Positions 33,309 to 43,200 of a stretch of 64,000 bases of DNA are shown here, piece after piece. The notes under the pieces were generated by a model. That model worked only from the letters and a program-made list of their open reading frames with translations, made no database searches and was not told where the DNA came from. The first letter of the stretch is position 1. Each line of letters begins with the position of its first letter. This DNA is from Dryocosmus kuriphilus (Eukaryota > Arthropoda > Insecta > Hymenoptera > Cynipidae). A program made the position numbers and the translations under genes. The stretch lies in the NCBI GenBank assembly GCA_038277395.1, contig CM076191.1, forward strand, positions 96,335,588-96,399,587, written 5' to 3'.

Positions 33309-33553
33309 TACCCTTGGTATTATATGCCTGCTTCTGTTTAAAAAATTCTTTTACATGGAGCAAAAGTAATGAAACATTTTCATCTTCGAATTGGTCAGTA
33401 TTCCAAAGATGCAGTTGAAGCTCGTAATAAAGATTAAAAACGCTTTCATAAATTTAATTCACGCAAGATTTCTCGAGTAGCCACGAATGAGGATTTAGGA
33501 CACAAATTAGCAGTCAGTTCCGAACCACTGAATGCGTGCGAAAGACTAAAATG
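33309..33553 (+). pseudogene. RAG1/Transib-like C-terminal fragment, part 2 (locus C)
   Basis: Directly after the CACTA right end the frame resumes as YPWYYMPASV*KILLHGAKVM, then YSKDAVEARNKD*K, then NSRKISRVATNEDLGHKLAV, ending near 33553. The motif EARNKD matches the catalytic-Glu block of loci A and B, but the usual SEE is replaced by SKD. The likely catalytic Glu is therefore lost or shifted. Two stops confirm decay. Confidence 0.65.
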
Positions 33554-33839
33554 AAGGAAATCTCTTACCAATATCAAGACATAGCTCCATAACTTTTTTG
33601 TAGAATTTTTTTCATAACACGTTGCAAAGTGGCTTTTGTTTACTACAGTTTTTTATGCAAATAGAGAAGTTCAATTTAAAACAAATATTCCTAGACATTG
33701 AACTTTATTGAGTCATTTCAAAGTAAAGAAGTTGAAAAAGATAGACTTTTTTACCCTAAAATGTTAATGCAATATTAAAAACGGGTTTTTGTTTATTATA
33801 CTTGTTTATATAAGTGAAGAATTTTAATTCCTCACATAA

Positions 33840-35436
33840 AAATGTGCTATTTTATAAAAAATTTGTTTATAACAATGGCAACTGTTATTAATTAACAATG
33901 TTATGTAGTTAGACCTCTCAGGTAACGTATTTGGAGGCTGACTTGCGTAAAAAAATCAAAAATGCCAAATTTTTGCTTTTGTTTACGGTTTGTTTATAAA
34001 AAATTACAATTATTAATACTCATTAATTTTCTGTGGTTAGGCGCCTCCGGTAACACATTTGGAGGCAGACTTACGTAAAAAAATCAAGGATTTTTCGTGA
34101 AAATGCAAAAATGTTGCTTTTGTTCGTCCAATTTGTTTATAAAAAATTAGAATTGTTAATACTCATCAATTTTCTGTAGTTGGGCCTCTACAGTAACGCA
34201 TTTTTAGGCAGACTCGCGTTAAAAAATGGTCAAAGATTCTGCGCGAAAATGACAAAATTTTGCTTTTGTTTATCCAATTTGTTTATTAAAATAATTGTTA
34301 TATTTTTACAAATGATATTGAGAATTTGCAACTTCTATGAGCATATCAAGCAATGAAACTGAAGTAACGGGTTGAAATTTGTAGGAATATATTGATTTTT
34401 ATGATAATTGTTTATAACAATAAATAATTTTATATATTTCATACATGCTTACCATTCAATGTTGCGCTAGAGATAAAATATAGCAATTTTAGTTCCAAAA
34501 AATGCTTTCGTTCATCAAAGTATTTCGTTGTTGATTTGTTGGCCTAATTTGTTTATAACAATTAAGTGGATTATTATGAAAAATTATTTGTATCTTGTGA
34601 GTGCCCCCGCATGGATTTAAGAAGTTTTGTGATATTTGACAATCGATTCTGAAGAGAAAAAAGTAAAAACTGCAAAATTTCTCTTCTTACCACACTGCGC
34701 TAAATAAATAAATATAAACAAAGCCAAATTAAAAAAATGGGTCCGTCTCGAAACGCCCGGTAGAAGTGAATATTTCAATTGTTTTGTTCTTGACTTTTTT
34801 TCTGTTGAAAATAGGTGAAATAATACAAACATTTTTATCGTCATTTGTATATTGATGTACAGGTACTTTTTACAAACTTGGTTTACAACATTATTTACCT
34901 GCATTAGAATCACAGACATCTTTATTTTTTAATTCAATAAAAAATACGATTGGTTTGTGGTAACTAAAGTAAGATATAAATCTTTTTGAATCTATCTTAT
35001 ACAGAAATATGTGATGTGATAAAATCCGTCTGTGATTCTAATCCAGATAAACACTGAAATTACTCTTTGTCTGACTTTCCATTATGTAAATAGATCTAAT
35101 TTTGTGGAAATTCTAAACACTGGCAGCGAATGCTCTAGTGGGGTAAGGAGTGAGAGGAGAGAGCTGCGCGTCTGCCTGGCCTGTCCAAGAGAGCGCGGTG
35201 AGGGGAGAGAGCTGCGTATATGCCAAGCTACATTTCCGTTCGTGACGTTCGGTCAAAGGTCGGCGCTCGCCCGTTTCACTGCTCAAGAAAAAGTGTACCT
35301 AGCGTGTCTGCAGAAGTATTCACTTCAAAAATCGCGTCCCACGGATCTCTTAAATATTTATTTAACTGTAACTTTTAAAAAAACTGTAAATCAGATGAAA
35401 ACTAAATGCTGTAGACTTTTTTGAACAGTAAATTCC
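33840..35436. repeat. Right arm of the large inverted repeat
   Basis: This is the inverse of 23517-24420. It carries three tandem subunits of about 122 bp (about 33895-34270) and ends at CAGTAAATTCC near 35436. It is longer than the left arm because of extra sequence around 34650-35300, including GC-rich tracts at 35130-35280. No gene is supported. Confidence 0.7.
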
Positions 35437-37869
35437 TGTTTCGGGCCACTGTGCGCCGAGTACGCTCTGAGTTTTAATAAGGACTCTAAATATTCTTATA
35501 AATATAATTTATAACCATAAATATAATTTAGCGAAAATCAAATTGGTAAGAGAATGTTATGGTACGTGATTCTTAAATTTGTTAATGTTATTTATCGTTG
35601 CCTATTGATTTTAGAGTATTCGCATGTAAAACTTTTGTGCTATCCATATATTGATGTTTTGTCTATTAATATAAATAAATAATATTTATTGTTTTCAATG
35701 TGTAATTTGTTTGATTAGCGTAAATTATGGTTTATGAAAGATGTTCATAGTTTTAAATGTCTATATTTATTAATACTATTTGGCGATGCCTATATTGATT
35801 TCAAAGCATTCGCATGTGAGACTTTTTTCCTATGAATAATTAATATTTTTTGTGTGTAATAGTGTTGCGACGCAATATTCGTCAGCGTTTCTTACCCTTG
35901 TTTTTTCCGTGGGCCGGTTTTGAAAGATTTTCCTTTTTTTTATTTTAATGTTTTCATATAAAATTATGCCATAATTACAACACAGTACAAAGAGGTCATG
36001 TCCGAGGGCATGAAATTGTAGTGTAATTTTTCTGAGCGTGCAGGTGGCTTATAAATTATTTTTTATTATTATACGAGAATTTCTTTTGAACTTGTATTTC
36101 AAGTTTTAATCAAAAACTATAGTAATGAAAATTAATAATGACGTTACATTGTAATGGAATGCCTCGAGCTTTAACATCAAATAAAAATTATTCAATCCAT
36201 TTAAAAAAAAATAGAATTCAAAACTAGTTTTAAAAAAAAAGTTTCTCGAAGATATAACGAGCAATTGATTTATTAGTATGCAAAAATACGTTCAACTTTT
36301 CATTCAATAAAAAGTTTATTTCACTTTGAATTCAAGTACTTTTTTATTTAGCATAATATTAGTATAAAATATTGTAATTTCAAATCACTTCTATTAAAAA
36401 TTATTTTCAAATGTAATCAGTAGTTATGTTTTTATAATGACTACATTTTTATTAAAAAAGAGATATTATATTCGTATTAGGGAAGATTTTCATGAAGTAA
36501 AAATATAAATTATATGGAAAATGATTCATTTTATTATTAGATTCAATAAATACTTTTTTTAAAGTATTATTCAGCATTAAATAGTATTGTTCCATTACAA
36601 ATAAATAATATGAAATATAATTTATATTATTATGAGATTCAATAAACGATTCAAATTAAGTAACGTTCAACATTACACAGTCTTAATACATTAGAATTAC
36701 AGTTACGATGAGTAACTGAAATTGAATTGGTTATAACGCTGTATCTTGAGAACGTTGAGCTGTACGAAAAAAAGTGTATAGTGTACAAAGTTTGGTCTTA
36801 GGTCGAAATTTGCAAAACATGTTTTACAGAATTTTTATTTTCATAATTTGTATTTGTTTAAAAAATTTCCTTAAACAATTAACAAACAACTTTTCGAAAA
36901 ATTACGCTAAATATTCATAATCAGGGGCTTTTCTCGACTTTTAAAGCCAAAGCTACCCTCCAGACCTCTCAGTGCATACAGAAGTATGAGTGGCGACTGC
37001 AATATTAGCTGAAGCGGGAGAGTAGGAGGCGGGTGAACGTTTCTGTTTAAAAATTCGTAAATCTAGAACCACACGAGGATGCAAGCTTTTTCTCCTTTTA
37101 AATGAAAGATGAAATTTTAAGGAATAAGATGCGTATGAAAAATTAAACTAAAAAGTGGGAGCGTTTTTTTTGACATTTTTTTAACTCAAAATTTGTACAT
37201 GTTTGTTCTTTGTGTTTTTTTAAACAGTAGATAGTTCTGCATAATATTTGTAAACTTCGTCAGAATCGGTTGAAAACTTTTCAAGATACCGCATTTTCAA
37301 AAAAGTGGGTAAAAAAACTCAATGCTGCGTAAACTCCTAAAATGTTGATTTTTCTTCGAAAGTATTTTACCACAAAATCTTATCCATGTGGCACTATTAT
37401 TTCTCGAAGTTTCAAGAAAACGCTTGATATAGACTAAACTCTTATATTTCTGACATGAAAACTCTCAGCGGCGGCTTGGAGCTTACCAGGCATAGCAAGG
37501 ATATCGTCTAGATGTGGAAAATGTTACTTTCCAACATGAAATCTTTATATCAATTGAGTATTATAAAAAAATTACTTAGATAATAAAAATAACGGTAAAC
37601 ATTTCCTTCTTGGCAAAAAAATGTTTATATATCATGGGATCAGAATTGAGTGTATAAAACATTATAAATCTTAAATATCGTGTTTCTTTTACCTTTTCGA
37701 AGATTGTGCTTTCATACTTCATCGTATCTGGACCAAGTTCTGTCCCGAGGTTTCAATAAATATACTGCCATTTTATACAACTCATTGATTTTAATTAAGC
37801 AAAGTATCTCAAAGAAGTTTATCTCATTTTTGATATTACAGATTCGATGGTCAAAACTATTCTAAGCTT
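35437..37869. other. AT-rich non-coding stretch
   Basis: Apart from the inverted copy of the 19.9-kb repeat at about 35640-35945, I see no gene, RNA or clear element here. Confidence 0.5.
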
Positions 37870-38950
37870 TTTACATTCTCATCTCAATGAGAAGGTATTA
37901 GTTTTATGTGAAAAATGACTTTCGCGGCTTTCGTGAAATCTCGACGTTTCATGATCCCCTGAATCGGAAAAAAACGGTTTTTACGACGGTGTCTGTTTGC
38001 CTGTCGTTGTCGTCGTCGTTGTCGTCGGCGTCTCTTCCCACGATAACTTTTGAAGGACTAATCGGATTGGATTGTGCAAGGCACACTTCTTCAGGATGCA
38101 AAAAGAAAGGACGAATTCGTTATCCAGGGGTTTTTCACCAACGGTTATGGGTTTATCCATCAAAAACGGTTTTCACAAATCAACAAATCAATTTTCCGGC
38201 TAAACTATGCGACATACAAAAAAAACAATAGAGAGTAAAATTGTTCACCTCAAAAAAATGTACAAATTGTGTTTTAACCATTTTTTTATAAAATGCACGA
38301 TTTTTGTTTTAATCGAGAAAACGTTATTAAAAATAAAAAACTGTTTTCTTGCCAAAATATTCAAGATACGAAAAAAATAATGATAAACAAAGTTGTTCAG
38401 CTCAAAAATATCTACAAATTTTGTATCAACTGTATTTTGATAAAATGCACGGTTTTCGTTTTAATCCAGAAAACGTTATTTAAAATCAAAAATTCAAATT
38501 TCCCGCCAAACTATGCAAGATACGAAAAAATGATAATAAACAAAGTTATTCTCCTCAAAAAGATGTACAAATTTGCTCTCTATCATTTTTTTGAGCAAAC
38601 GCGTAGTTTTTGAGTTATTCGTGAAATACGTTATGAAATATAAAGAAAACCACTTTTCAGCAAAACTGTGCAAGGTATGAGAAAATATTAACAAGCAGAA
38701 TTGTTCACCGTGGAAAGAGCTACAAAATTTATTTATAAGACTCATCGTTTTACTTTCAAGAATCGAAATCCTGCATTGTGAAAATTTGGAAAATCACAAA
38801 AAAAAACATTACCAATCTACAATGTGTTTAAAGAAAATGTAATTGTCGAGCGCGAAGCGCGAGTGTCATGATGAGAATGTATCCCTTAAAGTCGATAGAG
38901 CCTTAAGTAAAATAATTTCTTTTGTAATTATTAATAAAAAATTCAAATTT
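37870..38950. repeat. Dispersed repeat of about 1 kb, left copy
   Basis: The repeat starts at CTCATCTCAATGAGAAGG. It contains CTCGACGTTTCATGATCCCC, a CGTCGTCGT run, several CAAACTATGCAAGATA units, and ends with AGCGCGAAGCGCGAGTGTCA. The same succession recurs at 42190-43045. A shorter relative lies at about 24690-24900. Confidence 0.8.
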
Positions 38951-39185
38951 AATAATCTTATTAAAAGTAGGTGTTTGAAATTATTTGAAACTGATGAATT
39001 TATTGAGATCTTTTTTAATTCATCGAATTATTATTTCATCTGATTTATATTATGCAAATATTAATTTTTATGATATGACATTTTTCAGACAATATATTTA
39101 TCAGAGGATGAATTCCTGATAATTTTCGCGATTTTTTTATGGTTGAAAAATTCGCGAGATAAATAAAACAAGTTCTCGAAAAAAA

Positions 39186-39257
39186 CACCGTGGACCGGAT
39201 TTGAACCGGCAACCTTCTCATTTCCAGTAAGACGCGCTACCAGTTGAGCCACCACTG
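39186..39257 (-). tRNA. tRNA-like gene, anticodon GGA, minus copy
   Basis: A cloverleaf can be drawn with a 7-bp acceptor and a T arm with loop TTCAAAT. The anticodon loop is CTGGAAA (GGA, which would read Ser codon UCC). Compared with the plus copies it has an A at position 3. A T run follows on its strand. Confidence 0.5.
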
Positions 39258-39589
39258 CACAACAGTGAAATTTTCGTAACTTGTATTTACCGAGTCTCCA
39301 GGGTTTGAGACACACATAGATGATGTTACACGATAGTTATGTCAACGTGAATTGATATTTGAAACTGATGAATTTATTCAGATCTTTTTTAATTCATCGA
39401 ATTATTATTTCTTCTGATTTATATTATGCAAATATTAATTTTTATGATATGAAATTTTTCAGACAATATATTTATCAGAGGATGAATTCCTGATAATTTT
39501 CGCGATTTTTTTATGGTTGAAAAATTCGCGAGATGAATAAAACAAATTCTCGCAAAAAACACCGTGGACCGGATTTGAACCGGCAATTT

Positions 39590-39661
39590 GCCGTGGTGGC
39601 TCAACTGGTAGCGCGTCTCACTGGAAATGAGAAGGCTGCCGGTTCAAATCCGGTCCACGGT
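39590..39661 (+). tRNA. tRNA-like gene, anticodon GGA, plus copy 1
   Basis: The acceptor GCCGTGG pairs with CCACGGT. The anticodon stem TCTCA/TGAGA is perfect and the T stem is complete. Box A (TGGCTCAACTGG) and box B (GGTTCAAATCC) match the Pol III consensus. The D stem has one mismatch. True Ser tRNAs have a long variable arm, whereas this one has only five bases, so it may be a tRNA-like or SINE-type gene. Confidence 0.55.
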
Positions 39662-39963
39662 ATATTTTTCGAGAACTTGTTTTATTTATCTCGCGAATTT
39701 TTCTACCATAAAAAAATCGCGAAAATTGTCAGGAATTCATCCTCTGATAAATATATTGTCAGAAAAATGTCATATTATAAAAATTAATATTTGCATAATA
39801 TAAATCAGAAGAAATAATAATTCGATGAATTAAAAAAGATCTGAATAAATTCATCAGTTTCAAATATCAATTCACGTTGACATAACTATCGTGTAACATC
39901 ATCTATGTGTGTCTCAAACCCTGGAGACTCGGTAAATACAAGTTCCCAAAATTTCACTGTTGT

Positions 39964-40035
39964 GCCGTGGTGGCTCAACTGGTAGCGCGTCTTACTGGAA
40001 ATGAGAAGGTTGCCGGTTCAAATCCGGTCCACGGT
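39964..40035 (+). tRNA. tRNA-like gene, anticodon GGA, plus copy 2
   Basis: The fold is the same as copy 1, with anticodon stem TCTTA/TGAGA (one G-U pair). It is followed by GTTTTTTT, a good Pol III terminator. Confidence 0.55.
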
Positions 40036-40336
40036 GTTTTTTTCGAGAACTTGTTTTATTTATCTCGCGAATTTTTTACCATAAAAAAATCGCGAAAATT
40101 GTCAGGAATTCATCCTCTGATAAATATATTGTCAGAAAAATGTCATATTATAAAAATTAATATTTGCATAATATAAATCAGAAGAAATAATAATTCGATG
40201 AATTAAAAAAGATCTGAATAAATTCATCAGTTTCAAATATCAATTCACGTTGACATAACTATCGTGTAACATCATCTATGTGTGTCTCAAACCCTGGAGA
40301 CTCGGTAAATACAAGTTCCCAAAATTTCACTGTTGT

Positions 40337-40408
40337 GCCGTAGTGGCTCAACTGGTAGCGCGTCTTACTGGAAATGAGAAGGTTGCCGGTTCAAATCCGG
40401 TCCACGGT
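40337..40408 (+). tRNA. tRNA-like gene, anticodon GGA, plus copy 3
   Basis: This copy carries GCCGTAG in the acceptor, which breaks one pair. It is otherwise as copy 2, with a T-run terminator. Confidence 0.5.
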
Positions 40409-40710
40409 GTTTTTTTCGAGAACTTGTTTTATTTATCTCGCGAATTTTTTACCATAAAAAAATCGCGAAAATTGTCAGGAATTCATCCTCTGATAAATAT
40501 ATTGTCAGAAAAATGTCATATTATAAAAATTAATATTTGCATAATATAAATCAGAAGAAATAATAATTCGATGAATTAAAAAAGATCTGAATAAATTCAT
40601 CAGTTTAAAAATATCAATTCACGTTGACATAACTATCGTGTAACATCATCTATGTGTGTCTCAAACCCTGGAGACTCGGTAAATACAAGTTCCCAAAATT
40701 TCACTGTTGT

Positions 40711-40782
40711 GCCGTGGTGGCTCAACTGGTAGCGCGTCTTACTGGAAATGAGAAGGTTGCCGGTTCAAATCCGGTCCACGGT
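40711..40782 (+). tRNA. tRNA-like gene, anticodon GGA, plus copy 4
   Basis: It is identical to copy 2 in the folded part and is followed by a T run. Confidence 0.55.
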
Positions 40783-41083
40783 GTTTTTTTCGAGAACTTG
40801 TTTTATTTATCTCGCGAATTTTTTACCATAAAAAAATCGCGAAAATTGTCAGGAATTCATCCTCTGATAAATATATTGTCAGAAAAATGTCATATTATAA
40901 AAATTAATATTTGCATAATATAAATCAGAAGAAATAATAATTCGATGAATTAAAAAAGATCTGAATAAATTCATCAGTTTCAAATATCAATTCACGTTGA
41001 CATAACTATCGTGTAACATCATCTATGTGTGTCTCAAACCCTGGAGACTCGGTAAATACAAGTTCCCAAAATTTCACTGTTGT

Positions 41084-41155
41084 GCCGTAGTGGCTCAACT
41101 GGTAGCGCGTCTCACTGGAAATGAGAAGGCTGCCGGTTCAAATCCGGTCCACGGT
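41084..41155 (+). tRNA. tRNA-like gene, anticodon GGA, plus copy 5
   Basis: The anticodon stem is the perfect TCTCA/TGAGA. The acceptor has the GCCGTAG variant seen in copy 3. Confidence 0.5.
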
Positions 41156-41457
41156 ATTTTTTTCGAGAACTTGTTTTATTTATCTCGCGAATTTTTCTAC
41201 CATAAAAAAATCGCGAAAATTGTCAGGAATTCATCCTCTGATAAATATATTGTCAGAAAAATGTCATATTATAAAAATTAATATTTGCATAATATAAATC
41301 AGAAGAAATAATAATTCGATGAATTAAAAAAGATCTGAATAAATTCATCAGTTTCAAATATCAATTCACGTTGACATAACTATCGTGTAACATCATCTAT
41401 GTGTGTCTCAAACCCTGGAGACTCGGTAAATACAAGTTCCCAAAATTTCACTGTTGT

Positions 41458-41529
41458 GCCGTGGTGGCTCAACTGGTAGCGCGTCTTACTGGAAATGAGA
41501 AGGTTGCCGGTTCAAATCCGGTCCACGGT
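41458..41529 (+). tRNA. tRNA-like gene, anticodon GGA, plus copy 6
   Basis: It is as copy 2, with an intact acceptor and a T-run terminator. Confidence 0.55.
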
Positions 41530-41831
41530 GTTTTTTTCGAGAACTTGTTTTATTTATCTCGCGAATTTTTCAACCATAAAAAAATCGCGAAAATTAGCAG
41601 GAATTCATCCTCTGATAAATATATTGTCTGAAAAATGTCATATCATAAAAATTAATATTTGCATAATATAAATCAGACGAAATAATAATTCGATGAATTA
41701 AAAAAGATCTCAATAAATTCATCAGTTTCAAATATCAATTCACGTTGACATAACTATCGTGTAACATCATCTATGTTTGTCTCAAACCCTGGAGACTCGG
41801 TAAATACAAGTTACGAAAATTTCACTGTTGT

Positions 41832-41904
41832 GCCGTGTTGGCTCAACTGGTAGCGCGTCTCACTGGAAATGAGAAGGTTGCCGGTTCAAATCCGGTCCAC
41901 GAGT
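41832..41904 (+). tRNA. tRNA-like gene, degenerate last copy
   Basis: The last unit has GCCGTGT in the acceptor 5' strand and an extra base in the 3' strand (CCACGAGT). The acceptor stem is damaged, and it is probably a dead edge copy of the array. Confidence 0.45.
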
Positions 41905-42059
41905 GTTTTTTTCGAGAACTTGTTTTATTTATCTCGCCAATTTTTCAACCATAAAAAAATCGCGAAAATTATCAGGAATTCATCCTCTGATAAATATATT
42001 GTCTGAAAAATGTCATATCATAAAAATTAGTGTTTGAAATTTTAAGACCCACGTAACGA

Positions 42060-43200
42060 ATACCAAGCACAATGTGCAAGTACCAAAAACATCCGAGTGC
42101 GAAGCGCGAGGCTTAAATATATCGGAGCGCGAAGCGCGGCGACCACCAGATCGCGCGCCCTAGGCGCGCTCATACTTCGCATAAAATCGCGTCAAATCTC
42201 GACGTTTCATGACCCCCTGAATCCGAAAAAAAAAAAAAACGGTTTTTACGACGGTTTCTGTCTGTCGTCGTCGTCGTCGTTGTCGTCGTCTATTCCCACG
42301 ATAACTTTCGAAGGACTAATCGGATTGGATTGTGCTTTAGCACACTTCTTCAGGGTGCAAAAAGAAAGGACAAGTTCGTTAACCAGTGGTTTTTGACCAA
42401 ACGGTTATGATTTTATCCATCAAAAAGGGTTTTCACAAAATCAAAAAATCAATTTTCCGGCTAAACTATGCAATATACAAAAAAAACGGTAAAGAGTAAA
42501 ATTATTCACCTCAAAAAAATCTAAAAATTTTGTTTTAACCATATTTTGATAAAATGCACGGTTTTTGTTTTAATCGGGAAAAGTTATTAAAAATCAAAAA
42601 TTCAAATTTCCCGACAAACTATGCAAGATACGAAAAAATTATAATGAACGAAGTTATTCACCTGAAAAAGATCGACGAGTTTGCTCTCTATCATTTTTTG
42701 GAGCAGAGGCGTAGGTGTTGAGTTATTCGTGAAATATGTTATGAAATTTAAAGAAAACCGCTTTTCAGCAAAACTATGCAAGATATGAGAAAATGTTAAC
42801 AAGCAGGATTGTTCACCTTGGAAAGAGCTCCAAAATTTATTTATAACACTCATCGTTTTACTTTCAAGAATCGAAATCCTGCACTGTGAAAATTTGGAAA
42901 ATCACAAAAAAACGTTACCAATCTACAATGTGTTTTAAAAAAAATGTAATTATCCAGCGCGAAGTGCGAGTGTCATGATGATAATGTATTCCTTAAGGGC
43001 GATAGAGCCTTAAATAAAATAATTTCTTTTATAATTTTTAATTTAAAGGTTTATACGTTCCACGCTCACCGAGCGCGTATCGCGAGGTAATAAATAGCCT
43101 ATCGAGCGCGAAACATGAGTGCCGTAAATAACGTATCGAGCGCGAAGCGCGAGTGCCAACAGACGGGCTCACACTTCGCGCGAAGCGCGGGATGAGAATG
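42060..43200. repeat. Right copy of the 1-kb repeat with GCGCGAAGCGCG palindromes
   Basis: The body at 42190-43045 repeats 37945-38950 in the same orientation. It is edged on both sides (42090-42170 and 43055-43200) by clusters of the short motif GAGCGCGAAGCGCGAG, about seven copies with variants, and by GCCCGCAAAGCGGGC. These GC-rich palindromes stand out in AT-rich DNA. Confidence 0.75.

Larger units (their letters stand above)
38970..42028. repeat. Tandem array of tRNA-like units, period about 374 bp
   Basis: Seven plus-oriented units (39587-42028) follow one complete and one cut minus-oriented unit (38970-39586). Each unit holds one 72-nt tRNA-like gene followed by a T run, then AT-rich spacer containing CTCGCGAATTTTT and GGAATTCATCCTCTGATAAA. 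The units are nearly identical, which points to recent amplification or to conversion. Confidence 0.9.

Noticed and set aside
39085..41631. Repeated frames of about 76-89 codons with VVAQLVARLTGNEKVAGSNP
   Set aside because: These are translations of the tRNA-like genes (a common artefact) and are not proteins.
39000..42028. Regularly spaced repeats resembling a CRISPR array
   Set aside because: The period is 374 bp, the repeated part is a tRNA fold and the spacers are also repeated. The genome is eukaryotic, so this is not CRISPR.
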